Positions 48,027-60,785 of a DNA stretch of 64,000 nucleotides are shown here, piece after piece. Source of the stretch: Trifolium pratense (lineage: Eukaryota; Streptophyta; Magnoliopsida; Fabales; Fabaceae); NCBI RefSeq assembly GCF_020283565.1, contig NC_060060.1, forward strand, positions 59,753,257-59,817,256, given 5' to 3'. The notes under the pieces were generated by a model, which was not told where the DNA came from, searched no databases, and saw only the letters and a list, made by a program, of their open reading frames with translations. The translations under genes were made by a program, and so were the position numbers. Every line of letters starts with the position of its first letter. Position 1 is the stretch's first letter.

Positions 48027-48570
48027 GAAGCACGGACACCTCTATGATTAGGCGTGTCACGTTATCCGACACGTGTCGGTGTCCGACACTCGTATGATAC
48101 TCCTACGACACATGTCAGATAGCTCAGATCGGTATCCAAAAAACTCAATTTTCCCTTTACTTTGACACTCATTTGATCGGTGTCCGACGCCTGTAAAATA
48201 CTCATATGACACGTGTCGGACAAATATCCAACAATTTATTTGTTTATACTCTCATTAGGCACATATTAGACATATCTAAAAGAGTTAAAGACGTGTCGAA
48301 ACAACAATATTGTTCAATGAGGGATTAAAGACATTACATTTTGATTACAATATTTAGTTTTTTAATAGTAGATGGATAAATAAAGGTAAAAATCATCATA
48401 TCTTGTTTTAAAACATTTTTTAAGAAATAACTTGTTTAACTTATATTTATATATTTTAATTCTCAATTTATATTTTTTTATAAATATGTGATGTCCGATA
48501 TTTTTTACATTAGCAGTGTCGCCGTATCGGTGTCAGTGTTGTGTCACCGTGTCTGCGTAAGAGTTCGTGC
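48027..48570. repeat. dispersed GTGTC-rich repeat, copy 4 (long, with insertions)
   Basis: Starts GGAAGCACGGACACCTCTATG and contains several GACACGTGTCGG palindromes (48069, 48210); it ends TCGGTGTCAGTGTTGTGTCA near 48545. It is longer than the other copies and internally rearranged. Confidence 0.65.
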
Positions 48571-48599
48571 TCGATAATGTAACCGTTAAGAATAAATAT

Positions 48600-49060
48600 A
48601 AATATAAAATGTGGAGACTCTATATACTATAACCATTATGATGTGGATATTGCCGAATTGAATTTTAAAGATTGAGATCAGATTGATTTAATCGATATGA
48701 TTTCTATGGATGAAAGATCATGATATTACAATTTCTCAATGGTAAGACTTTATTCCCAATTTCTTGCAATATATAATTAATGGTCCTTACATACATATTA
48801 CAAACATTGTTATACACACAGAAAAATATTGACCATACTTTAAAATATTGATCATACTTTATTTATTTAATTAATACCTCATAAGTTACAACACACAAGT
48901 AGTGGCTCCGGTGAAGAAACTAGCTATATAATAATCATATCATGTCTCCTCATACATGAACAAAACATTTTGAGGGAAAGACATAATAATAATAATATAA
49001 TATATATAGTTTTATTATATGATAATATGAATATGATTAGTTAGTTGTTAATTAAGGTGC
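48600..49060. other. intergenic and 3' flank of the peptide gene
   Basis: AT-rich. No coding sequence. The 3' untranslated region of the peptide gene is expected here. Confidence 0.4.
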
Positions 49061-49904
49061 TTAAGGGCCCTTGCCAGGTCTCTTTGAGTGTTTTGGGTTG
49101 GGTCCTGCTTCATCATAATCCAACACAAAAGCATGGGACAATAGCTTCCTGGAGTTCATCTTTATACCATCCTTCATTCAAAACCAAAGTACTTATTAGT
49201 TAAAAAAATAATAATAAACATCAAATATACTAAATTGAAAAAATTCACAAAAGTTTACAATTTTTAATTTATTTGCAAACATTTTTTGTGGGTATTATAA
49301 GGGACATTAGTAAACCCAAGCTATATAATAATCATATCATGTCTCCCTATAATAAGCTATATAATTTATTTCACTAATAATTGATCAATGTAGATCCATC
49401 TATGTTCATCTCAAGTATTTTTGGTTTGCAAGGGTGCATTATTTACCATCTCAAGTAGGGACATCACATATATTATATACGAGTCAACGTTCGAACATCG
49501 GACACTCCACTTATTCACATTTAAGGTGGAATTTCTAGTCACTAGGCTATTAGACAAAAAATAAAATAAAAGAGTAAGGTACCTTGTAAACAAAGTGAAC
49601 ACTAGGATGCATATTTTCTCTGAATCCTTCATCCAATCCTAAAAGAGCAAAAAAATAATAAATATGAATTATGTTCTATGAGTAGAATTAATACAAAATT
49701 AAGCTATTAAGATTGATCTAGTACGACGAAGAATTTGGATATAATACCTGAAGTCTTTTGACTCCATCATTGTACACAAAAAAATAAAAATAAAAATTTA
49801 ATCCACTTATATAAATCAAGAACTTAGGCCTTACCTGAAGATAAAGGAAAAGGAATTAAGACCAAGAGGACAACTAAAAGCAAAGTCTTGATTTTGTGTT
49901 CCAT
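49061..49904 (-). CDS. secreted peptide-hormone precursor, PSY-like (78 aa)
   Basis: Three short exons with GT-AG sites and matching phases: 49835-49904, 49583-49638, 49061-49171; 237 nt. Exon 1 encodes MEHKIKTLLLVVLLVLIPFPLSSG, a textbook signal peptide: a charged start, a 15-residue Leu/Val core and a small-residue cleavage area. Exon 2 encodes LDEGFRENMHPSVHFVYK. Exon 3 encodes the basic spacer DGIKMNSRKLL and the C-terminal candidate hormone DYDEAGPNPKHSKRPGKGP. Asp-Tyr is the target of tyrosyl-protein sulfotransferase, and NPKH at +6 to +9 after Tyr recalls PSY1 (DY..SANPKHDP). Precursor length, signal peptide and C-terminal motif all fit plant sulfated peptides. The PSY label is inference; CIF/GLV-type peptides are less like it. 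No operon-like context. Confidence 0.72.
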
Positions 49905-51010
49905 ATGGCAATATTGTATATGCAAGGATTTTTTTATTTTTTATTTTTTGGAGGATTGTATATGCAAGGATGTGTATTATTATTCCTCTCTTTATGAGAA
50001 ACTAAAATGACATATAAATGCCTTGGTAAGGAAATGGAGGTAGGAGACCCCCCCTTTTAAACTTGGCTAATTGAGAGAGAGTGCCCTTGTCATGGTGCAC
50101 CCCACCCAATAACAAGAGAGTTATGATGAAATGCAATAACTTGTCACAACACTTGGTAAGTCAACTATACTATTCTATAAATTCTATAAATGTATATATG
50201 GACTAGGACTATATAATAATTGAATTAAGAAAAGACAAATAATTCAATTGTTAATTTGCATGTGCACATATATTACTAAACATTTCCCTTGCATGGCTCA
50301 AAATTAGGAATCCATTACATCTTGTGTTGTGTAATTGTATCCACCTTTTCATAAGTCAACTTTAGTTTTCTACTTTCTAAGTAAGTTGCAACATTGTCAT
50401 ATAATTTAGTGGTTGTCAATTTTTTAATACCATGTTACTAATTAAGGTCAATGTCTATTAGCTTCAATATGGAAAATCAACCACATTCACATGAATTCAT
50501 ATAGTGGTGAAAACTACTAAATTCTTCTCGTAGATTTGAAAATTTTCCGTGGTACCAATTACCACTTAAAAATGAAATGATGCTTTTGATCCTCATATTT
50601 TGGCTTTCATCACATTTTTTAGTCAATGGATAGAGACAGGTATGGAGAGTGGGCTACAGAAGAAGAGATTTGAATGTGGAATGCCCTTAGTGGGTGCACT
50701 ATCAAAAAGAAGAAGGAAACATCACTACTAGTTTAATCCTAAATTAAAACAACGATTATTAACTTAATCATTCTTTAGGAGACCATAATATATGTTGGTA
50801 ATAATGGACTAATATAAACTTATATCTGTTTCTGGTAATTAATGATATTTTGGCAGTAGTGAACAAAAGATTAATAGGCCTAACATTTTTCCACAAACAT
50901 ATGTACTACCATGATCCTACAAGTACTATAGATATTTTCCAACAAAAAGTTTCCATGGTGTTAGATAGTATTTCTTTTTCCATATGATCAAGATTTTCCC
51001 AACCACATGG
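49905..51010. other. upstream of the peptide gene, no further gene seen
   Basis: AT-rich and non-coding. A tandem-like AGGATTGTATATGCAAGGAT word repeats at about 49914 and 49955, just upstream of the peptide start. Confidence 0.4.
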
Positions 51011-51014
51011 TTTT

Positions 51015-51300
51015 TGTTGAGAAGTCTCGGGGTCAGATTGAATGATATATAACCCGATTCATCTTAAAAGTCGATTTTGTAAAGATTAAATTAGGTTTAA
51101 TTCAAATTTTAAAATAGTATCAAAGTTTATCCAAGTCTCGTTAGGTCACTCGGTCATGTTCAAAATGTCCAGTCTTGAGTGTGAGAGGACTGTGTCGAGG
51201 AAATTTTACATGAGATACATTGACCTGAAAATGTGTTCGTAAGTGGTGGACGAATCTCACGTTACAAGTCGGTATTCTAAATACTATTGCATTTGGCTCG
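51015..51300 (+). mobile_element. possible truncated LTR/TRIM-like element
   Basis: Starts TGTTGAGAAGTCTCGGGGTC, as many plant LTRs do, and carries AGTATCAAAGTTTATCC (about 51116), a degenerate form of the initiator-tRNA primer-binding site. No second LTR or target duplication was found. Confidence 0.35.
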
Positions 51301-51383
51301 ACCAAAGTTATAACAACTTATAAGATTTTTGCTTGTATTTTTATTTATTTTATTGGTAAAGTGCCTATATCTTTAAGTGCATG

Positions 51384-51407
51384 TATCTATCTATCTATCT
51401 ATCTATG
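51384..51407. repeat. (TATC)n microsatellite
   Basis: About five to six copies of the tetranucleotide. Confidence 0.9.
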
Positions 51408-51419
51408 CCCATATGTGCA

Positions 51420-52635
51420 ATTGTGCGATTTTCATAAGTCCTTATACTTATCACTGAGGAAAAGGGGACTCCTTAGTTTGTGTGGCTTAGTATTGCTCAA
51501 GCCAACAAATGGAATAAACTATTCATTGTTTGAATATGCAAAAACCAAAATAAAACAGATAAATAATGTTGCACATGCACTCAGAAATAGGATTCAATTT
51601 CTGAATTGGTATAACAATTATATTAAAGAGGTTTGACTTCCTATTCCATCACAAAACAGTGAGCATCAAGTGCCAGCATATGCACAGTTCTTAGTTGGAA
51701 TTGAACAGAAAATGGTGCAAATTTACCAATACTTATTTGTATGTCAGTGTGTGTGTGACACTATTTTCTCAATGCTGGAACTGAAAAGCCTAGAATAGAT
51801 TAATCCATTAAGTCACAAAATATTGATGCTAAAAGTGGAGTTTCTGTTCATGTTGGATGCTTACTGAGATTTCCTTTCTACAGTTTCCTATGGTTTTAGA
51901 AATTTATATATCTATGCACATTTGTATTGTTTCTTTCCAGTGAGTGGTACTATGTCTAATAAGTAATTTAACATGGAAGATTAATTGAAAGCTTATTAGT
52001 ATAAAATAAATAAATTAAAAGATAGATAAAAATAAGAATGGCAAATCTTATTCACATCCAAACCACTGCTTTATGAGTGTATTGGTGGCAGTCAGATCAA
52101 AAAAGGTCATCAGCACTTTCTCTGAACAAGTTTGAAAGTAAGAAGGTTACCCATATTTGATCCTTTTGTTCTCCATTCCATTAAAACTCAAATTATATAG
52201 AACATGGAAAAAACCTAACTAATCATTTTCTTCTTTGAACTAATGCCTCCACTTTAGATGATTAGAGTAAGACATTACCTTGCATATATCAAGAAGATGG
52301 CTTTTCAGGGCTCTCATGGGACAAAAATGCAACTATTCATATTATAAGCACTTGGTAGATTAACTACCAAACTTTTTAGAGGTTTTATCTAAAGCATATC
52401 ATGGAAAAGCAGGCATAAAGAGTTGATTGGGATGTTTGTCTTTGGGTTTTGACTTTTGAGTCTGGTATTTTTCACTGAAAGAATAAGAAAAATATTAAAA
52501 AATAACTTCTGAAGAATACTTCACAAAAATGAAGAATACTTCTGAAGAATATTTTCATTAAGGGTTTCAAAACAACTGACATGTGATTTTGGTTTCCATC
52601 CTAAAAAATCTGTAAGAGTAAGACATAATATTCAC
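51420..52635. other. intergenic, no gene seen
   Basis: I looked here for SET-domain exons of the neighbouring ATX relic on the minus strand and saw none. A tandem GAAGAATACTTC word repeats near 52505-52550. Confidence 0.45.
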
Positions 52636-52639
52636 TATG

Positions 52640-53375
52640 TTGTGGAAAATTAGCTTCAGCTAAACCCAAACACAGTTGTAATGGTATACATAAATGGTGA
52701 TAAATGATAATATATACATAAATGGTGATATTTAATTAAGTAGAAAGATAAGCACAACTAATAACGAATTTTGTTTCAAGTTGTAATTGTATATTATCTG
52801 ATTTTTGTAACATTCCAGTACATAATATTCAAGTATATGCAACTCAATTTAAATTCAACAATGCAGGAAATATCGAAATGAAAACTGGCAATGAAAATAA
52901 TAAAACAATTATACAATTTTATCTTATCTCAGTATATAAAAAAAATTATATCACCAAACCATAATAAGGTATACAGGACACATAACAAAATGCCCAAGAA
53001 AAGCAAAATTCACAAATTTTTATATAGACACATGGGAAAGATATCAATTTAAAGCTAAACTCAGACAACTGTGTTGATGAAAACCAGTTCAACCCTGGGA
53101 GTTCATCTATTCCAATAACCCACGACCATATCAGAAATTAAAAAAAAAAAAAAACATTTTTAGGATAGAACGGGTTTATCTTAACTTCAAACTCGACGGC
53201 CAAGCCTGACTAAGAATAGAGTAGTTTCTCGGTCATGAATCAGTTACCTCTTCTCAGCAGCTCAGCAATTCAACTTACACTCCTCATGAAGATCTAAACC
53301 CACATTTGAAATCTCGTTGCTAACTTCTTCCTCTTGAAAGTACTGGACTTAATGGTGCTCATGCAAAAGTCAGTT
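52640..53375. repeat. duplicated segment, copy 2 (next to the ATX relic)
   Basis: Direct repeat of 40930-42460, shortened by deletions and lacking the MITE. Both copies share a minus-strand stretch with the words FQEEEVS and EISNVGL that ends in TGA, kept open by a 6-nt (in-frame) length difference; whether it is a true last exon is unclear. Confidence 0.85.
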
Positions 53376-53672
53376 ACTCTTCTTATAGCATGAAAATGAC
53401 ATTTTTCCAAATTTTCTTGGAAATGCATGTTCTATGAAGATGACCGGCGAGTAGGTGGTAGAAACTACCAAGCTAGAGTACGGTAGGGGCAGAGGGAATT
53501 TCCGGTGGAGCGATGAAATGCGTAGAGATCGGAAGGAACACCCAAGGCGAAAGCACTCTGCTGGGGCGACACTGACACTGAGAGACGAAAGGTAGGGGAG
53601 CAAATGGGATTGATAATCAGTCATCAAACTGTTTTGCTAAAGAAAAAAAGTCAACTCAATCCAATAGAAACC

Positions 53673-55440
53673 TCATCTCCATTCGGTAACCGGCCCTTGA
53701 TGCGATGGAAATAAGTGGAACATCTGCAACACTGTGTGCAGGAACCATGGACTTGCTTGCAAATAACACAAATCTGAAATTCAAATAATGTAGACCTTAG
53801 ATTGTATATTTATTAGACTGAACCAAGAGATGTCTAAATGTTAAAGATATTAAGAGATCTAGAGTCTAGTTCATTTTCTGACATTACTTTCCACGGGGAA
53901 TTTTTATTAACCAGTAACTTACCTTCACAAAAGAATTCGACGGAATACTAAGTATACCCAAAGCAGGTTCCATCTTCTTATCACTAGAAAACGAGACTTC
54001 AGGTCGAAACCAAGCACAGGTGACATGAACCCATAATGTGTGAATATCGGTTGGCTTTAGAGCACCACCTGGGAGTCCAAAAAAATAGTCAAAACAAATA
54101 AAAAGATAACAACTTCTTGACAAAAAAAAAAGATAATGACTTTATATTCGGTCTGTTTGAAATATTGTGCAAGACAAACCTTTTACAGGACAAAGACAAC
54201 ACTCCCGCTTGATGTCAGGTGTTTCACAGGCCTTGCAGACTCAAGATGTAAAGTCTTTAACATTTTTTGCTCCATAGCATTCTTGGTGAACAGCTATTTG
54301 GCATCTGTAAAATATACACATTTTGTATTAATTCAAATGCAATTCATTATACAAAGTGCTTCATAGCTCAAGCTAGAATACGAAAGGAAAAATGGCCGGT
54401 GTTAATCACTATGTTCATCTAATCTCTATGTTTCGAATTTCTATGGGCTGAATATTAACAAAATATTGATACTGATGAAAGAAGATATTATGAAATCTAA
54501 GAACCAGTCCTTAAGATGAAAAAACTTTACTTAAAAATTATAACTATAATAACAATAGGCAGCATACAATATTCTACTTATACTCCCTTAGGACTCAACT
54601 ATAAGCGAAAAATTATTGAAATTTGTCGAACTCATACATATAAGCAAATGTCAATTAATTTATCAACATTTAATGTTATTATTTCAAATATACCCTTAAA
54701 AATTAAGTCACCAATATTGTGAGTAGAAAGCCATTATAATTAGGGGCAAGTTACCAAATGTATTTCCTTTTTTACATGAAATCAAAAAAATTAAATACAC
54801 TTAACTACCATATTTGAAAGTATGAAAGTAGGTACTTTTGCTTATAGATGAGACCATAGTAGTATTAGTATAGCAAGCCCATAAGCACATTAAATGCATA
54901 CTGAATTATACAGCTATAAAGAGGTTGGGAAGACGCTTGAATAGATTCAATCAATATAAAGTGTATTTTAATCTTCTTTTTTTGGTGAATATTTAAAGTG
55001 TATTTCCAGCACAAAGAGATGAGGAATATTACGCATCAAAGTTAAATAAGAGTAATAATATATACAGACCCATTGTTCTAGAGGTAGCCTAGAGTCTTTC
55101 ACGGTAATACTTGTTTTCCAATCTCTTAATTTGGAACCTGTGTGTTGTTCCCATTCGCTAAGAGCTTGCTTTTCTGGCCCACAAAAACCACACTTGCACA
55201 CAACTCTGAAACATGGTTTATTGAAAAGGAGAAAATAATGGTACATTCAAAATCAGCATCAATTTATTTGAAACATGATAACGTAGTTTAAATGATAAGC
55301 TATGTTAGGAAAGCAAAAAAGAAATGTCCGAGACTTTTGAAGGAGTTTGTGCTTACAAGTGTAGGCTTGGAAAATATATGCCTTCCACACCATTGCATAG
55401 AACATTGACCTTATTTGAAAGCACTAGCTGCCCACCATTT
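53673..55440 (-). pseudogene. ATX3/4/5-type trithorax methyltransferase relic (PHD region only)
   Basis: Minus-strand exons with intact splice sites and matching phases at 55357-55440, 55070-55205, 54180-54304, 53923-54068 and about 53673-53773. They encode KVNVLCNGVEGIYFPSLH; VVCKCGFCGPEKQALSEWEQ; AVHQECYGAKNVKDFTS-stop-VCKACETPD..CCLCPVKG; GGALKPTD..LWVHVTCAWF; and ICVICKQVHGSCTQCCRC. This is the PHD/extended-PHD zinc-finger block of ATX3-5 histone H3 methyltransferases. Lesions: TGG to TGA in TS-W-VCKAC (about 54234); an 8-nt loss after STYFH that shifts frame; the exon for CRWVEDW...IICNR missing between 54304 and 55070, where a MITE lies; no PWWP, FYR or SET exons. Clearly non-functional. 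Confidence 0.88.
54578..54867. mobile_element. Stowaway-like MITE inside the ATX relic
   Basis: TACTCCCTTAGGACTCAACTATAAGC at the left end and the complement-like GCTTATAGATGAGACCATAGTAGTA at the right end. It occupies the interval where an ATX exon is expected. Confidence 0.65.
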
Positions 55441-56476
55441 CTGTTCGATCAGCACAAAAGTCTCCAATATGGTTAGAAAAATATATATTATATAAGAAAA
55501 ATGACTTTTTTAAGTATCCAAAAGGTTTGGAGCATAGTTCGTAAGCAAGCCTGCCAATTGTGCTCTTACATCAACAATCAAGGAAAGTAAACTCAATAAA
55601 GTCTTGCAATTTGCAAACTCCAAAATTGTTAATAATGCAAATTATATAATTGAAGGATTTGGTATAAAAGGATCAGCATCCTCCAGAGAAGGTGATACTA
55701 ACCTGTTGTCATCATAAAATTCGGTTAAATTTTGGATCTCCACATACTCAAGTCCAGCTTCCCTAGCCAGCCTGTGTTTTATGAAGCAATAGATACATGA
55801 AATCTATTTTACAAGTCATGATTGAAGATACGAACCTAAACGGTACAAGCAGACACCCATTCCTTCCGAATTTTAAGTTTTGTTATTCATATCTTCTAAC
55901 AAAGTCAATTGCAGCAAATTTGGAATTTCTTTGTGTGAAATCTAAGAAAATCAAGCTTTATCATTTTATAAATCAGGTTTGCTTGGTAATTATTTCACCG
56001 GAGTGGAATTTATACGGTGCATTGGCCAAACCAGCAGATTAGAAGGATACCTGATTAAACTTGGAAAGTGAACCAAGCAATGGGTTTCAGCAGAGACATC
56101 ATTAGCAAACTTCAGCTGATATTTCTTTCCAAATAATGGAAACCTGGAAATGTTATGAAGATTCAAATGAATAACAATAAACTGTAACTTTTTCAAAAAA
56201 AAAAACAATAAACTGTAACTGAAAGCAAAGTATAAGCAACATGCAGTTAATACATTATGGAGATGTGTACTTTTCTTCTTCAACTTCAAAACTAATCATG
56301 TAATTCTCTGTCCGGATGCAGTTGGGAACAATGTTTGGCTTCATGTCGCTGCCTTTGTTGTGATAGGATTCAACATTCTTCTGATACTTTGCCCTACATG
56401 CGGATAATGTTAATATTGTTCGGTATATTCGTGTGTAAAGATCTTGTGCAGATTTTATATGAACTTTACGAGAATA

Positions 56477-56640
56477 AATACTCAATTTGGTCCCTGAAAT
56501 TGTAAGACCATATAAACCCCCTCTACATTATCAGTATTCCAAAATGATCTCTAGAATTCCAATTTTGGAATATTGTTAATGTAGGGGACTAGGTTGATAC
56601 AGTCCTACAATTTAAGGAACCAAATTGGGTATTTACTCAA
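56477..56640. mobile_element. fold-back MITE in the cap-methyltransferase relic
   Basis: AATACTCAATTTGGTCCCTG..TTGTAAGAC on the left pairs with GTCCTACAATTTAAGGAACC..GGGTATTTACTC on the right; about 160 bp. Confidence 0.75.
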
Positions 56641-57674
<1,034 letters not shown>

Positions 57675-58121
57675 TCAGAAGAGGACCAGCAAGCAAATCC
57701 GAGGGGACTAAATATCAAGAGAGCAAAAAAGTGTCAGAAATGATAATGACTGCAAGCAAAAACTAAAATATCTCAAAAGGAGTTGTTGAGACACTGCCTA
57801 TCTGCATTTACTTACTCTATCCTCATTTTTTAGGACTTATCATGCAGAGTAAAAACAAAGGGTTATGAGATAAGACACTATCAAAAAATGAGAAAGTAAA
57901 TATGAGACCTGCAAATGCTGCAAACAGCAGACAAAATCAGCTGTATTGGTCTTCTCCTCCAAATGCACTTCTACATTTTCCTGTCAAGAAAAATAAGTTA
58001 GTATTAACAATAGATACAGAACAGAATTGTATTGTATCAAATTCAGCGGTTTAAGGCGAGAAGACCCCAAAAATGCACGGGTCAACAGCCGAAAGTTGGT
58101 ATCATAAGAAAATAAAATATT

Positions 58122-58383
58122 GGTTTAAATATGATTTTGGTTTTAATCTCTTGTAAGTTCTTTTGTTTAGGTTTTAGTCCTTGCAAATTCAAAAACTATT
58201 TGTTTTTAGTCCCTGAATTCATATGTGGCATAATATAATCACGCCATGTGGCCAATAACCTGATATTAGGAACTAAAAGCAAGAATTTTGAATCTGCAGG
58301 GACTGAATCCAAACAAAAAAACTCGCAGAGAGACTAAAACCTAAAAACACTATAATTGTGGGGACTAAAATCATATTTAAACC
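58122..58383. mobile_element. MITE with GGTTTAAATATGATTTT ends (262 bp)
   Basis: Inverted ends GGTTTAAATATGATTTTGGT and the complement of ACTAAAATCATATTTAAACC. It sits exactly where an exon of the cap methyltransferase should be, immediately downstream of the motif I exon. Confidence 0.8.
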
Positions 58384-58599
58384 GAAGCCATTAGGTTTGG
58401 TCTATAGTGGGCAATTTGGGCGTCGAGCCATTTATCAGCATCAGTGCCACCACCACAATACAACTCGCAAACCGTGGCGTAAGGGTGAGCGGATATCTTG
58501 ATGAGAGCCATTTTTGCTTGATGGTTTGAATCGCTTTTGCATTGAGTCGGATAGCTCCATGTGCAAACATATGAGAAGACGTTAGTCACTACATTCAAG

Positions 58600-58739
58600 T
58601 TTGAGCATATTTCCAACATAATTGTCTTCAAGTGCAGGGGAAGTGTGGCACCACCGAACACAATCAGCCTAGGACCAATGTACACAGGCCTCTCCGGCTG
58701 CAACCACTGGTGCCTTACCAGTGAAACTATCAGACAGGA
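58600..58739. repeat. direct repeat, copy 1 (pair with 60786-60920)
   Basis: Starts TTTGAGCATATTTCCAACAT and ends AACTATCAGACAGGA, differing from the other copy by a 5-nt indel and a few substitutions. The minus-strand frame reads PVYIGPRLIVFGGATL, which faintly resembles a Kelch repeat. Confidence 0.85.
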
Positions 58740-59159
58740 AAATATAATAATGCCATAATAAATACACGCAGCAGGTTTAAAAAATGATTACACCAGTAGA
58801 TCCTGCCAGTGCCACCTCTAAAAATTAAAAAGGAAAATATAATACTAAACAGCAAATCTAAAATTATGAGACAGGATTTTTATAATATCGCATTTTCATT
58901 TATTTTTGAAATACAGTCAAAGATTCAGAAAGATGTGATGGAGATCAAGGGTTATAGGGGAAACTCCTCAAGCGTTGGAGTTGAAGGGTTTTCAGTGTAG
59001 AACACCAATAACAATTTCACAGAAAGGAAAAACAAGGTCCAAAACTAGATATTTAACCAAGTGTAGCCATTGAACAAGGACAAATAAAACAGCCAGTTAT
59101 CCAAAATAAATATCAATCTCAGCAGGACAAAGGAGTTTATCTAGGTGCATATAAAATGC

Positions 59160-59345
59160 TAACAGTATCATTTAGCGGCCAGAATACGCTATGGATCCGC
59201 TACGACTCTGCCACAACGCCACCATTTCCCTACAAATCGCAGCCACTATTTCCGCTTCTCTAAATAGCGGAAAGTGGACCTCTGGCGTAGCGGGGAGGGG
59301 GTCTGCCGCTACGCTATCCCGCTATAGAGCGCTATTAACATCATA
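59160..59345. repeat. dispersed AGCGGC/CCGCTA-rich repeat
   Basis: GC-rich island with CCGCTACG, ATAGCGGAAAG, TAGCGGGGAGGG and CCCGCTATAGAGCGCTATT, a composition unlike its surroundings and typical of a dispersed legume repeat. No coding capacity. Confidence 0.55.
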
Positions 59346-59356
59346 GAATAAAACAC

Positions 59357-59554
59357 TCACAAATTCAATAAACCTTGATTTCGGTTCGACCCAACATTGC
59401 ATTTTTTGTTCACAACATTGCCAAATGGCTTCCCGAGTTCAATCAGTTCCTCCTCCGCACATTCCCATGGCAAGTTTCTCAAGTGAAGCACCTTCGATGG
59501 TGGTTGGGTGTACCGGAACTGTTGCTGACTAGAAACCGAGACCATTTCAGACAA
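59357..59554 (-). pseudogene. polypyrimidine tract-binding protein exon relic (PTB1/2 type)
   Basis: The minus-strand frame from an ATG reads VSVSSQQQFRYTQPPSKVLH, LRNLPWECAEEELIEL and GKPFGNVVNKKCNVG, the start of the first RRM of PTB homologues 1/2 (RNP2 is VLHLRNL). Expected NQAFIEF is replaced by NQGLLNL, explained by loss of one T, so the frame shifts just before the donor. No later exons were found between 58740 and 59356. It is the first coding exon only, so a relic. Confidence 0.85.
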
Positions 59555-60499
59555 TAACCTTAAACCTGCTGAATTACAATATCCATTTCAAAATCAGCTA
59601 CCATATCATATTATCTTATAATCATACAACTGTATCCACAATGCATAATTCAGTTTTCCCAAAAATAATTTCCCACAAATTACATTACATTCGCTACTTC
59701 ACACACTCATAATTTAGCTAGCATGATTCGTTTATAGATAACATTATACAAATGCAATAGCATATTTTTTTTAAAAATTGAAATCCAATTAAATCAGTGT
59801 GCAGTTGCTAAGGGGAAAAAATAACAAAGCTTAGGGGTAACAATATAGTGCATATGAAATTGAAATTCCAGAAATAAAAAACACAAAAAAGAGATGTAAA
59901 CACCAAAACTGAAGCAGCACCATAGGGATGCAGGAAATACTTTCATCTTCGCCGCACAATCAGACCAACACTGCAAATCGAAACAAGACCTTAAAAGGAA
60001 AGGCACCAGAGCCACCAAAATTCCTAGAACGGCTCCCCGTAGATACACAAAACACTAATGCAGACACCAAATCTTCCTAATCAAATTCAGAAACAACTAT
60101 CACAACACAAATATTGCATATTAAACAATTCCAACTACTCCAATCAGCCTCAGAAAAGCCAATTTGCTGAAGCAGAAACTCCTCTATGCAACCGAGACAA
60201 GCCCATGGATTCAAACACCATTGGGCAATATTATATAATCAAGATTGATTTGAAAGTCTTCAAAAAAAAAAAAGATTGATTTGAAAGTCAACCAGTTCCA
60301 AGAATACACTTTGTTTCACATCCTCTGTCATTTTCTCTTGACTAATCTGTTAAGTCATCAGGTGTAGCAAGACTTTACCAGTGAACATCAAAGAAAGAAG
60401 AACAGCACATCAAACATGTATAGTAATATCATACATGTCACAACTATATGGCAATATAATCTAAGGATAACAAAACTAGTGAAGATACAGTATATTGAT
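59555..60499. other. intergenic, no gene seen
   Basis: No coding exon that I can support. Confidence 0.4.
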
Positions 60500-60565
60500 T
60501 TTCACATGACATGAGTTTCATCAAACAAACCTTTCACATGACATGAGTTTCATCAAACAAACCTC
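60500..60565. repeat. tandem duplication of about 34 bp
   Basis: CACATGACATGAGTTTCATC AAACAAACCT occurs twice back to back (about 60503 and 60537). Confidence 0.85.
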
Positions 60566-60785
60566 ATATATAATTAGTTACTAACCTCCTGTGCCAATCG
60601 TGCGCCCATTTCGTCCACGCCATCTTTTGCCAGCTTAACTACATTTTGTTTGCTACCTGAGTGCAAGAAGATGGCAAAAATGTAATATGCAGAATTTAAT
60701 GGCCACCCTGGTTTCAACGAAATCAACTAATACTGCAAGCAATTAGCATAGCAGATGGTCCAATAGTCATTACCTATTTCCAACG

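Noticed and set aside
53370..53627. 85-codon minus-strand frame between the duplicated segment and the ATX relic
   Set aside because: No recognisable domain, no splice partner, and it starts exactly where the duplication ends; probably chance.
60590..60656. Minus-strand stretch reading VVKLAKDGVDEMGARLAQE
   Set aside because: Protein-like and bounded by possible splice sites, but too short to assign and without neighbouring exons of the same protein.
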